From NCBI GenBank assembly GCA_019118935.1, contig DWXY01000124.1:36329-100328 (forward strand): DNA of 64,000 bases. The letters run 5' to 3'. This DNA comes from Candidatus Oscillibacter pullicola (GTDB lineage: Bacteria > Bacillota > Clostridia > Oscillospirales > Oscillospiraceae). Below the pieces are notes generated by a model. The model saw only the letters and a list, made by a program, of their open reading frames with translations. It had not been told where the DNA came from and did not search any database. Shown here in pieces: positions 48,844-56,848 of the stretch. Both the position numbers and the translations under genes were made by a program. The first letter of the stretch is position 1. Each line of letters opens with the position of its first letter.

Positions 48844-49781
48844 TTCTGTTTCCGGCTGCCCTGCTCCGCCCGCAGGTCCACCCGCTGTGCCAGCTCCTGG
48901 GCGGCGTTGAAGCCGTAGCGCCGGTGGCGGTTGTTCATGGCCGCCACCTCCACGATGCTGGCCAGGTTCCGGCCCGGCCGCACCGGGATGGTGACGCAGG
49001 GGATCTCCACGCCCATGATGTCGATGTGGTGATCCTCAATGCCCAGCCGGTCATAGAACTTCGTCTCGTCCCACTGCTCGAACTGGACCACCAGGTCGAT
49101 CTGGGACTCCTCCATGATGGCGCTCATGCCGAAGAGCTGGCGCACGTCGATGACGCCGATGCCCCGCAGCTCGATATAGTGGCGGATCACCTCCGGCGCG
49201 GTGCCGATCAGCTGGTTGGAGATGCGGCGGATCTCCACCGCGTCATCCGCCACCAGCCGGTGGCCCCGCATAATGAGCTCGATGGCGGACTCGCTTTTGC
49301 CGATGCCGGAGTCGCCGGTGATCATCACGCCCTCGCCGGAGATGTCCAGCAGCACGCCGTGGCGGGTGACGCAGGGCGCCAGCACCCGGTTCAGATACTC
49401 GATGGTGTGGCTGGTGAACTCCACGGTGGTCTCCTCGGTCCGCAGCAGCGTCCGCTCGTGGACCTGGGCGCTCTCCAGGCACTCCGGGAAGCAGTCCAGC
49501 CCCCGGGAGATCACCAGGGCCGGGATGTCGTAAAGGAACAGGTCGTCGAAGCACTTGCGCCGCTGCTCCGTCGTCAGCCCTTTCAGATAGGTGATCTCCG
49601 CCTTGCCCAGCACCTGGAGCCGGCGGGGGTCAAAGTAGTCGTAGAAGTTATGAAACTGAAGGCCGGGACGGTTCACGTCCGTGATGGTCAGCAGCGCCGT
49701 GTCATAGTCGCTGCCCCTGTTCAGCACCTCCAGATTGAAGAGGGTGACCAGCTCCGAGATCTTCAGGCCATGTTCTTGCAT
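48840..49781 (-). CDS. hprK: HPr kinase/phosphorylase
   Basis: HprK phosphorylates HPr on Ser46 and reverses it, controlling carbon catabolite repression. The 313-residue protein has the P-loop GDSGIGKS (156-163), HRLVADD (metal/substrate) and the signature ELRGIGVIDVRQLFG near 205. The ATG at 49781 follows GGGGAGGA. It heads the roughly ten-gene minus-strand run to dnaE, with a promoter at 49904-49932. Confidence 0.96.
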   Translation of the reverse strand: MQEHGLKISELVTLFNLEVLNRGSDYDTALLTITDVNRPGLQFHNFYDYFDPRRLQVLGKAEITYLKGLTTEQRRKCFDDLFLYDIPALVISRGLDCFPECLESAQVHERTLLRTEETTVEFTSHTIEYLNRVLAPCVTRHGVLLDISGEGVMITGDSGIGKSESAIELIMRGHRLVADDAVEIRRISNQLIGTAPEVIRHYIELRGIGVIDVRQLFGMSAIMEESQIDLVVQFEQWDETKFYDRLGIEDHHIDIMGVEIPCVTIPVRPGRNLASIVEVAAMNNRHRRYGFNAAQELAQRVDLRAEQGSRKQK

Positions 49782-49903
49782 CGTGTCCTCCCCTTTTCTT
49801 GCGGCGCCCGGGACTGGGACGCCGGTTTTCTCCCAGGCCGGGCCCACGCCCGGCGCGGTGAATGGATCGCCGCACCCGCGCTCCGGGGTGCGGAAGTAAT
49901 TCT

Positions 49904-49932
49904 ATTATATATGAATCTCGCCGCTTGCGCAA
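49904..49932 (-). promoter_or_regulatory. Promoter of hprK operon
   Basis: On the minus strand TTGCGC (49927-49932) and TATAAT (49904-49909) are separated by 17 nt. Confidence 0.7.
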
Positions 49933-50010
49933 CACCCAGCCGCCGGTTTCCCGGTCCGGACCCCGTGCCCACGGCCGAATCCGGCCGGTCTGCCGGAGAG
50001 GGGCGGGCGC

Positions 50011-50039
50011 TTGCCTCCGGCCGCCGGTTGTGTTATCAT
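50011..50039 (+). promoter_or_regulatory. Promoter of crcB
   Basis: TTGCCT (50011-50016) and TATCAT (50034-50039) are separated by 17 nt, 49 nt before the crcB ATG. Confidence 0.55.
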
Positions 50040-50088
50040 GGGTGCGGCCGGTTTTTCCGCAGCCAAGTTGAAAAGGGGTGTGGCGTCC

Positions 50089-50454
50089 ATGCTGAACTGT
50101 ATTGCCGTGGGGCTCGGGGGATTCCTGGGGTCCGTGTGCCGCTATCTGGCGGGGCGGATTCCTCTGGGAAGGGATTGGGGCTTTCCCGTCCGGACGCTTG
50201 CCATCAACCTGATCGGCTCCTTTCTCATCGGCGCCGTCACGGCGCTGGCCCTGAAGCGGGCCGCCCCCGACCCCAGGCTGGTGCTCTTCCTGAAGGCAGG
50301 GGTGTGCGGGGGCTTCACCACCTTCTCCTCTTTTGCCCTGGAGACCGGAGATCTTCTGAAGAGCGGGCACACAGCGGCGGCCCTGCTCTATGCGGCGGCA
50401 AGCCTGGTCCTCGGCGTTGCGGCGGTATTTGCCGGGGAAGCGGTAGTCCGCTGA
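50089..50454 (+). CDS. crcB: Fluoride efflux transporter CrcB (Fluc)
   Basis: The 121-residue protein has four membrane segments and the Fluc signatures GGFLGSVCRYL near the start, NLIGSFLIG and GFCGGFTTFSSF-like GVCGGFTTFSSFALE (about 72-86). Fluc channels are dual-topology dimers that export fluoride. Only one copy is visible, which fits a homodimer. AAAAGGGG precedes the ATG at 50089. Confidence 0.93.
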   Translation: MLNCIAVGLGGFLGSVCRYLAGRIPLGRDWGFPVRTLAINLIGSFLIGAVTALALKRAAPDPRLVLFLKAGVCGGFTTFSSFALETGDLLKSGHTAAALLYAAASLVLGVAAVFAGEAVVR

Positions 50455-50506
50455 CGCCCCCTTGGCGTGCAGTTGAAAAAAGCTTGTGTTTTTTTGAAAA
50501 TTTTAC

Positions 50507-50535
50507 TTGCATTTTCAAAACTTTTCTGTTATGAT
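50507..50535 (+). promoter_or_regulatory. Promoter of rpmB
   Basis: TTGCAT (50507-50512) and TATGAT (50530-50535) are separated by 17 nt in an AT-rich island. Confidence 0.7.
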
Positions 50536-50590
50536 ACCAGTTGTGCCTGCAGAAGGCATGGAAGTACGCGACAGCAAGGAGGTGCAACGG

Positions 50591-50779
50591 ATGGCTAAGT
50601 GCGAGTTCTGCGATAAGGGCGTTACGTTCGGCATCAAGGTCTCTCACTCTCATCGGCGTTCCAATCGGATGTGGAAGCCCAATGTGAAGCGTGTGAAGGC
50701 AATTGTCGACGGCTCTCCCCGCCATGTGTATGTTTGTACCCGGTGTATGCGTTCCGGCAAGGTCACCAGAGCGGTCTGA
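50591..50779 (+). CDS. rpmB: Large ribosomal subunit protein bL28
   Basis: The 62-residue protein is L28 of the zinc-binding type, with CEFC (Cys4, Cys7) and CTRC (Cys49, Cys52). Such C+ paralogues are used when zinc is sufficient. AAGGAGGTG precedes the ATG at 50591; the upstream in-frame extension is the leader. It is a single-gene unit with promoter and terminator. Confidence 0.96.
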   Translation: MAKCEFCDKGVTFGIKVSHSHRRSNRMWKPNVKRVKAIVDGSPRHVYVCTRCMRSGKVTRAV

Positions 50780-50789
50780 CATGGACAAA

Positions 50790-50823
50790 CGAAATCCCGA
50801 ACCACCCGGTTCGGGATTTTTTG
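50790..50823 (+). terminator. Terminator of rpmB
   Basis: AATCCCGAACC and GGTTCGGGATT form an 11-bp stem around ACCC, followed by TTTTT. Confidence 0.85.
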
Positions 50824-50854
50824 CTGTATATCCACAGTCTCAGAAAGGAGCCGT

Positions 50855-51355
50855 ATGGAACATCCCATTCTCCCCCTGCGGGACGCGCCCGCCCTGGCGG
50901 ACGAGGCCGCCGTCTGGTTCAGCCGCCGCTGGGGAATCCCGGCGGAGTCCTACCGGGAGAGCATAGAGCAGTGCCTCCGCCGGGAGGCGCCGGTTCCCCA
51001 GTGGTACGTGGTCCGGGACGGCGGGCGCCTGCTGGCCGGGGCCGGCGTCATCGCAAACGACTTCCATGACCGGAAGGACCTGACGCCCAATCTCTGCGCC
51101 CTGTTTGTGGAGCCCCCCTGGCGGGGCCGCGGGACCGCCGGGCGCCTGCTGGACTTCATCCGGCGGGACCTGGGCGCCATGGGGATCCCCCGGCTGTACC
51201 TGGTGACGGACCACACCGCCTTTTACGAGCGGTACGGCTGGACGTTTCTGACCATGGTCACCGGGGACGACCATCTGCCGGAGCGGATGTATACCGCCCC
51301 CACCCTGCCCCCCGCGTCCGGCGCCCGTGTGCCGCCGGACACAATCGGCCCTTGA
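50855..51355 (+). CDS. GNAT-family N-acetyltransferase
   Basis: The 166-residue protein has the GNAT acetyl-CoA motif PPWRGRGTAGRLLDFIRRD (about 86-104) and the downstream YLVTDHTAFYERYGW typical of the family. The substrate is not predictable. AGAAAGGAG precedes the ATG at 50855. It lies between rpmB and the gltX promoter. Confidence 0.88.
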   Translation: MEHPILPLRDAPALADEAAVWFSRRWGIPAESYRESIEQCLRREAPVPQWYVVRDGGRLLAGAGVIANDFHDRKDLTPNLCALFVEPPWRGRGTAGRLLDFIRRDLGAMGIPRLYLVTDHTAFYERYGWTFLTMVTGDDHLPERMYTAPTLPPASGARVPPDTIGP

Positions 51356-51380
51356 CATTCCAAGGGTTTCAGGGGATAAT
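51352..51380 (+). promoter_or_regulatory. Promoter of gltX
   Basis: TTGACA (51352-51357) and GATAAT (51375-51380) are separated by 17 nt. The -35 begins over the GNAT stop. No T-box leader fits in the 45-nt leader. Confidence 0.75.
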
Positions 51381-51425
51381 GTACGTTGTTATTTTTTGTA
51401 ATTTACCCGATATGGAGGTATTTGC

Positions 51426-52916
51426 ATGGCATTGGATCAGAGCTTTTTCCAGGAGATGGAGGCCCGCATCCCCAAGGGGAAGGTCCGCACCCGGTTCGCC
51501 CCCTCTCCCACCGGCTATATGCACGTGGGCAATCTGCGGACGGCCCTGTACACCTGGCTCATCGCCCGGCACGCCGGCGGCACGTTCATCCTGCGGATCG
51601 AGGACACCGACCAGGGCCGCCTGGTGGAGGGCGCCACGGACGTGATCTACCGCACCATGGCGGAGTGCGGCCTGACCCATGACGAGGGCCCCGACGTGGG
51701 CGGCCCCGTGGGCCCCTATATCCAGTCGGAGCGCCGGGACCTGTATCAGCCCTACGCCCACCTGCTGGTGGAGAAGGGCGCCGCCTACTACTGCTTCTGC
51801 GAGAAGGCCGCGTCCGAGGAGGACGCCGGTGACTTTGACCGCGCCGACGATCCCTGCCGGTCCCTGGACCCCGCCGAGGCGCGGCGCCGGGTGGAGGCCG
51901 GCGAGCCCTATGTGATCCGGCAGAAGATCCCCCGGGAGGGCACCACCACCTTCCGCGACGTGTCCTTCGGCGAAATCACCGTGGAGAACAAGACCCTGGA
52001 CGATCAGGTGCTCTTAAAGCGGGACGGCCTGCCCACCTACAACTTCGCCAACGTCATCGACGACCACCTGATGGGCATCACCCATGTGGTCCGGGGCAGC
52101 GAGTACCTGTCCTCCTCCCCCAAGTACAATCTGCTCTACGAGGCCTTCGGCTGGGAGATCCCCACCTACGTCCACTGCTCCCCCGTCATGCGGGACCAGC
52201 ACAACAAGATGTCCAAGCGCCACGGGGACCCCTCCTACGAGGACCTGAAGGCCCAGGGCTATCTGACGGAGGCCATTTTGAACTATGTGGCCCTGCTGGG
52301 CTGGGCCCCCAAGGGGGAGCGGAGCGAGCAGGAGATCTTCTCCCTGAACGAGCTGGTGGAGGCCTTCGACATCGCCGGCATCTCCAAGTCCCCCGCCATT
52401 TTTGACATCGACAAGCTCACCTACTTCAACGCCACGTATCTCCGCGCCATGGCGCCGGAGGACTTCGCCAAAGCGGCGGAGCCCTATATCCGTGAGGCCG
52501 TGAAGAACCCCGCCATTGATGTGTCCGCCGTGGCCGCCCTGCTCCAGGCCCGCTGTGAGAAGCTGACCGAGATCCCGGAGAAGGTGGATTTCTTCGACCA
52601 GCTGCCGGACTACGGCGTGGACTTCTTCACCAACAAGAAGTCCAAGACGAATCCGGAGGTCTCCCAGGCCATGCTGGAGGCCGCCATCCCCGCCCTGGAG
52701 GGCATCGGCGACTGGACGGCGGACGCGGTCCACGACACCCTGATCGCCCTGGCGGAGCGCCTGGGCGTGAAGAACGCCACCCTCATGTGGCCGGTGCGGA
52801 TCGCCGCGGCCGGCAAGCTGGTGACCCCCGGCGGCGCCGTGGAGATCTGCCACATCCTTGGTAAGGATGAGACCCTGCGCCGCCTGCAGCTGGGCCTGGA
52901 CAAGCTCCGAGCATGA
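51426..52916 (+). CDS. gltX: Glutamate--tRNA ligase
   Basis: GltX charges tRNA-Glu (and perhaps tRNA-Gln, with amidotransferase elsewhere). The 496-residue class I synthetase has the HIGH-type motif PSPTGYMHVGNLRT near residue 26 and KMSKRHG near 260. The C-terminal anticodon-binding domain is complete. GGAGG precedes the ATG at 51426. Its stop overlaps the next gene. Confidence 0.96.
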   Translation: MALDQSFFQEMEARIPKGKVRTRFAPSPTGYMHVGNLRTALYTWLIARHAGGTFILRIEDTDQGRLVEGATDVIYRTMAECGLTHDEGPDVGGPVGPYIQSERRDLYQPYAHLLVEKGAAYYCFCEKAASEEDAGDFDRADDPCRSLDPAEARRRVEAGEPYVIRQKIPREGTTTFRDVSFGEITVENKTLDDQVLLKRDGLPTYNFANVIDDHLMGITHVVRGSEYLSSSPKYNLLYEAFGWEIPTYVHCSPVMRDQHNKMSKRHGDPSYEDLKAQGYLTEAILNYVALLGWAPKGERSEQEIFSLNELVEAFDIAGISKSPAIFDIDKLTYFNATYLRAMAPEDFAKAAEPYIREAVKNPAIDVSAVAALLQARCEKLTEIPEKVDFFDQLPDYGVDFFTNKKSKTNPEVSQAMLEAAIPALEGIGDWTADAVHDTLIALAERLGVKNATLMWPVRIAAAGKLVTPGGAVEICHILGKDETLRRLQLGLDKLRA

Positions 52917-53539
52917 AGCGGTTTCTGGCGGCCCAGTTCGACCCGGTGCTCCGGGCCTGGCGGAACGGGTACGAGGCCGAGGTCCGGCGCGCCGCCATCG
53001 CCTTTTTCCTGCTGGTCTTCCTGGCCTTCGGCGTGTGCCTGGCGGTGCCGGAGCTGCGGCTCGGCTTTTCCGCCTATCTCCAGCACCTGTTCCAGGGCAT
53101 GGACCTGACGGACGGAGCCGGGAACCTCTCCCCGCTTCTGCTGCTGGCCAACAACCTGCGGGCCTGTGCCGTCACCATGCTCTATGGGCTGATCCCCTTT
53201 GTGCGCCTCCCGGCCCTGGCGCTGGGTGTGAACGCGGTGCTGCTGGGCGGTCTCGCCGCCTGCTATGCCGCCACGGACACCACCATGCTGCTGTATGCCG
53301 CAAGCCTGCTGCCCCACGGGATTTTTGAGCTGCCCGCCCTGATCCTGGCCTTTTCCATGGGGCTGTACATCTGCGGGCACCTGACCCGCCGCTGCCGCCG
53401 CGATCCGGCCGCCCTCCCTCTGGGCGCGTGCCTGGGACTGGCGGCCCGGCTGCTGGTCTTCCTCCTGCTGCCGCTGCTGATCCTGGCGGCGCTGACGGAG
53501 GCCTACGTGACGCCCCTCGCCGCGGGGCTGTTCCTCTGA
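52913..53539 (+). CDS. SpoIIM-family membrane protein
   Basis: The 208-residue protein has about five membrane segments and the PF01944 (SpoIIM/DUF95) pattern: NNLRACAVTMLYGLIPFVRLPALALG and LLPHGIFELPALILAFSMGL. It is a second family member besides spoIIM at 18329-18964. The ATG overlaps the gltX stop (ATGA). Its role is unclear; it may not be a sporulation gene. Confidence 0.82.
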   Translation: MKRFLAAQFDPVLRAWRNGYEAEVRRAAIAFFLLVFLAFGVCLAVPELRLGFSAYLQHLFQGMDLTDGAGNLSPLLLLANNLRACAVTMLYGLIPFVRLPALALGVNAVLLGGLAACYAATDTTMLLYAASLLPHGIFELPALILAFSMGLYICGHLTRRCRRDPAALPLGACLGLAARLLVFLLLPLLILAALTEAYVTPLAAGLFL

Positions 53540-53572
53540 ATTACAATCCACAGAAAGGATGCATTTCCGACT

Positions 53573-54580
53573 ATGAGTAAAACCACCATTCCCTCCGGCT
53601 ACCGGATGCCGCTCAGCAACAACGAGCTCCAGCGGGCCATCGAGCTGATCCACCAGGAGTTTCAGCACAGCCTTTGCGTGCGCCTGAACCTGCACCGGGT
53701 CTCCGCCCCCCTGTTCGTGGACGGCCGCACCGGCCTCAACGACGACCTGAACGGCGTGGAGCGCCCCGTCTCCTTCGACATCCCCGACGTGGGCACCGAC
53801 GGTCAGGTGGTCCACTCCCTGGCCAAGTGGAAGCGCCTGGCCCTGAAGCGGTACGAGTTCCCCGAGGGAACGGGCCTCTACACCAACATGAACGCCATCC
53901 GGCGGGACGAGGAGGTGGACAACCTCCACTCCATCTATGTAGACCAGTGGGACTGGGAGAAGCACATCTCTCCCATGGACCGGAACGTGCTGTACCTGAA
54001 GGAGACGGTGCGCGACATCGTGGGCGCCATCTGCGACACCTCCGCCGCCCTGCGCAACGCCTTCCCCGCCCTGACCTTCAAGCCGGACCGGGACGTGTAC
54101 TTCATCACCACCCAGGAGCTGGAGGACCGCTATCCCGACCTGACGCCCAACGAGCGGGAAGTGGAGATCTGCCGCAAGCACCACACCGTGTTTCTGATGC
54201 AGATCGGCAAGACCCTGGCCTCCGGCAAGCGCCATGACGGCCGCGCGCCCGACTACGACGACTGGGAGCTGAACGGCGATATCCTCATGTGGAACCCCAT
54301 TCTGGAGCGGAGCTTCGAGCTGTCCTCCATGGGCATCCGGGTGGACGCCGCGGCTCTGGACCGCCAGCTGACCGCCGCGAACTGCAACCAGCGCCGGGAG
54401 CTGCCCTTCCACAAGATGCTGCTGAACGGCCAGCTGCCCCAGTCCATCGGCGGCGGCATCGGCCAGTCCCGGCTGTGCATGCTGCTGATCGGCACCTGCC
54501 ACATCGGCGAGGTCCAGGTGAGCCTGTGGGACGCGGACACCGTGAAAATCTGTGAAGAGGCCGGTGTCACGCTGCTGTAA
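53573..54580 (+). CDS. asnA: Aspartate--ammonia ligase
   Basis: AsnA makes asparagine from aspartate with ammonia and ATP. The 335-residue protein is class II aaRS-like and has the family start NELQRAIELIHQEFQ, FVDGRTGLNDDLNGVERPV and the C-terminal GGGIGQSRLCMLLIGTCHIGE. GAAAGG precedes the ATG. It is 33 bp after the SpoIIM-family gene and ends at a strong terminator. Confidence 0.95.
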   Translation: MSKTTIPSGYRMPLSNNELQRAIELIHQEFQHSLCVRLNLHRVSAPLFVDGRTGLNDDLNGVERPVSFDIPDVGTDGQVVHSLAKWKRLALKRYEFPEGTGLYTNMNAIRRDEEVDNLHSIYVDQWDWEKHISPMDRNVLYLKETVRDIVGAICDTSAALRNAFPALTFKPDRDVYFITTQELEDRYPDLTPNEREVEICRKHHTVFLMQIGKTLASGKRHDGRAPDYDDWELNGDILMWNPILERSFELSSMGIRVDAAALDRQLTAANCNQRRELPFHKMLLNGQLPQSIGGGIGQSRLCMLLIGTCHIGEVQVSLWDADTVKICEEAGVTLL

Positions 54581-54604
54581 AGTAAATTTACAATACAGGA
54601 AAAA

Positions 54605-54638
54605 CCGCCTGCCGCGGATCGCGGCGGGCGGCTTTTTT
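54605..54638 (+). terminator. Terminator of gltX-asnA transcript
   Basis: CCGCCTGCCGCG and CGCGGCGGGCGG pair (one G-U) around GAT, followed by CTTTTTTC. Confidence 0.85.
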
Positions 54639-54660
54639 CGCTCTTTCGGGCCTTTGAAAC

Positions 54661-54694
54661 GGAAAATGCCCCGCCGGAACTCCGGCAGGGGCAT
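54661..54694 (-). terminator. Likely terminator of fprA
   Basis: On the minus strand ATGCCCCTGCCGG pairs with CCGGCGGGGCAT (one bulge) around AGTT, followed by TTTTCC, just past the fprA stop. Confidence 0.6.
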
Positions 54695-54706
54695 CTTCTC
54701 ATCATC

Positions 54707-55912
54707 TCAGTGGAGCAGCTCGTCGGCAATGGCGTCCGCCAGGGACTCCAGACCCCGGCGCTGGGCCTCCTTGACGGAGGACTTCAGCGTCACGGTCCCC
54801 TCCATCACCCGCATCTCCTTCATCTCCTCCAGGAGCTTGGTCATCAGCATCCCGGAGCGGGCGGCCCAGGTGCCGTTCTCGATCAGGGCCACGGAACGGC
54901 CCCGGAGGCCGTGGCAGGCCAGATCCCGCAGGAAGTTCTCCATGGGGGTGTAGATCTCCCCGTTATATGTAGCGGAAGCCAGCACCAGATGGCTGCACCG
55001 GAAGGCCTCGCTGACAAGGTAGGACACGTCCGTGTGGGACACGTCGTACAGGGCGATGTTCTTTACGCCCCTCTCTGCCAGGCGGGCGGCCAGGATCTCC
55101 GCGGCGTTCTCCGTGTGGCCGTAGATGGAGCCGCAGAAGATGGCCACGCCCCGGTCTTCGGGGGTGTAGGTGCTCCAGCGCTGGTATTTCTCCAGGAACC
55201 ACTCCAGATTCTCCCGCCAGATGGGACCGTGGAGGGGGCAGATCATCTGGATCTCCATCCCGGCGGCCCGCTTCAGCAGAGCCTGGACCTGGGCGCCGTA
55301 CTTGCCCACGATGTTGGTGTAGTAGCGGCGGGCATCGTCCAGCCAGTCCCGCTCAAAGTTCACCTGATCGGCAAAAATGTTGCCGTTCAGGGCGCCGAAG
55401 GTGCCGAAGGCGTCGGCGGAGAACAGCACCTTGTCGGCGGCGTCATAGGTCACCATCACCTCCGGCCAGTGGACCATGGGGGCCATCAGGAAGGTGAAGG
55501 TGTGGCGGCCGGTGCAGAGGGTATCCCCCTCCTTCACCACCACAGCCCGGTTGGAGATATCACAGTCAAAAAACTGGCTGACCATGGGGACGGTCTTGGC
55601 GTTGGCCACCACCTGGGCGCCCGGCCAGCGGCGCAGCAGTTCGCCCAGGGTGGCGCAGTGGTCCGGCTCCATGTGGTTCACCACCACATAGTCCAGGGGC
55701 CGGCCGGCCAGGGCAAACTCCAGGTTCTCGAAGAACCGCTCCCCCACGGCCTTGTCCACTGTGTCCAGCAGGACGGTTTTCTCATCCAGCACCAGATAGG
55801 CGTTGTAGCTGACGCCCCGGGGAATGGGAAACACATTCTCAAACTTCGCCAGCTGCCGGTCAGATCCTCCCAGCCAGTACAGGTCCTCGTGGATGTTTGT
55901 CACGCAATGCAT
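54707..55912 (-). CDS. fprA: FprA-type flavodiiron protein
   Basis: A-type flavodiiron proteins reduce oxygen or nitric oxide in anaerobes. The 401-residue protein has the metallo-beta-lactamase-like domain with NHMEPDHCATLG (His80, Glu82, Asp84, His85), further ligands in PMVHWPE and LHGPIW, and a C-terminal flavodoxin domain (about 256-401, SIYGHTENAA). The ATG at 55912 follows AAAGGAAG. Its promoter overlaps the atpD stop and lies over a 14-bp inverted repeat, suggesting regulated expression. Confidence 0.95.
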   Translation of the reverse strand: MHCVTNIHEDLYWLGGSDRQLAKFENVFPIPRGVSYNAYLVLDEKTVLLDTVDKAVGERFFENLEFALAGRPLDYVVVNHMEPDHCATLGELLRRWPGAQVVANAKTVPMVSQFFDCDISNRAVVVKEGDTLCTGRHTFTFLMAPMVHWPEVMVTYDAADKVLFSADAFGTFGALNGNIFADQVNFERDWLDDARRYYTNIVGKYGAQVQALLKRAAGMEIQMICPLHGPIWRENLEWFLEKYQRWSTYTPEDRGVAIFCGSIYGHTENAAEILAARLAERGVKNIALYDVSHTDVSYLVSEAFRCSHLVLASATYNGEIYTPMENFLRDLACHGLRGRSVALIENGTWAARSGMLMTKLLEEMKEMRVMEGTVTLKSSVKEAQRRGLESLADAIADELLH

Positions 55913-55947
55913 AGTTGCTTTTCTTCCTTTCTAACGCGTTAAACGCG

Positions 55948-55997
55948 GCAAAGCGGTGTAGCGTTATTATCCTACACCGCTTTGCGTATTTCGTCAA
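55948..55997 (-). promoter_or_regulatory. Promoter and operator-like inverted repeat of fprA
   Basis: On the minus strand TTGACG (55992-55997) and TAGGAT (55969-55974) are 17 nt apart. A perfect 14-bp inverted repeat (GCAAAGCGGTGTAG and CTACACCGCTTTGC, 55948-55985, 10-nt gap) lies across the -10 and start. It could be an oxygen- or stress-responsive operator, or the atpD terminator stem; there is no U-tract. Confidence 0.5.
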
Positions 55998-56686
55998 GTC
56001 TCCCGGAACCGTTCCAGCACTTCCGCGTCCCGCTGCCGCTGCTCTTCGATGGACTGCTGCAGCAGCATATCCTTCACCTTCATCAAACGGGTGGTGGTGG
56101 CCCGGTCGTTCTCATCCAGCTTCATGGTGATATACCGGATGGCGTCCTGGGTGTTGGGGATCACCACGTACTCCAGAGCGTTCACCCGGCGGCGGGTCTT
56201 TTCGATCTCCTCCGCCATCAGCTGGGCGGATTTCTCCACCTCCGCCAGCTTCAACATCTTCCGGAACACCTTTCCCAGGGCGTCCACGGCCGTGTCCAGC
56301 TCGCCGGAGGTGGCCGCGAACCCGTAGGGGTAGATGTCCGCGTCGGACCGGGTCTGCGTCTGGAAGTCATACACCGGCACGTTGACCGACATGATATTTT
56401 TGGTGGTCTGCGTCAGCTTCACGCTCTGCTTGGGGTCCAGCAGCGCCTGTTCCAGCGCCTGGGAGCTCATGAGCGCGGAGGCCACGGTGAAGGCGCCGTG
56501 GACTGTCATCAGCTCCTCCTCCACCTCCCGCCGCAGAGCGCGGACCTCCCGCACCGTGTCCAGAAACTGCTTCATCAGCTCGTCCCGCTTGTCTTTCAGC
56601 AGCTTGTGGCCCCGCTGGGCAGTGCGGAGCTTGCCCTTCAGGCGGGTGAGCTCCATCCGGGTGGGGTTGACCGTGATATTGGGCAT
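55994..56686 (-). CDS. atpD: V-type ATPase subunit D
   Basis: Subunit D is the central rotor shaft. The 230-residue protein is a long coiled coil with the family start NPTRMELTRLKGKLRTAQRGHKLLKDK and the conserved RRRVNALEYVVIP near the C-terminus. It follows subunit B by 162 bp, longer than usual; the gap contains several GC-rich inverted repeats. Confidence 0.95.
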   Translation of the reverse strand: MPNITVNPTRMELTRLKGKLRTAQRGHKLLKDKRDELMKQFLDTVREVRALRREVEEELMTVHGAFTVASALMSSQALEQALLDPKQSVKLTQTTKNIMSVNVPVYDFQTQTRSDADIYPYGFAATSGELDTAVDALGKVFRKMLKLAEVEKSAQLMAEEIEKTRRRVNALEYVVIPNTQDAIRYITMKLDENDRATTTRLMKVKDMLLQQSIEEQRQRDAEVLERFRET

Positions 56687-56848
56687 CTGTCAATCGCCTT
56701 CTTTCCATCCTGGCCTGGGGGCCCGCGGTCAGCGGCCCGGCGCCTCCGCGCCGCAGCAGACGCATTTCCGGCGGCAAATCCTCATCATGGGCCGCAGCGC
56801 GGTCCAGAACGGACGGCCGCCTAAAATCCCGGGGTCCCCGGAAGGGGC

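Larger units (their letters stand above)
49782..50088. other. Divergent intergenic region hprK/crcB
   Basis: This 307-bp gene-free stretch holds the two outward promoters (49904-49932 and 50011-50039). The hprK leader contains a CCGCACCC...GGGTGCGG hairpin. The crcB leader is short and I find no match to the fluoride riboswitch consensus. Confidence 0.6.

Noticed and set aside
49933-50088. Fluoride riboswitch before crcB
   Set aside because: The conserved fluoride-aptamer blocks are not seen and the leader after the promoter is only about 45 nt.
51381-51425. T-box leader before gltX
   Set aside because: The leader is about 40 nt, too short for a T-box, and has no specifier or antiterminator structure.
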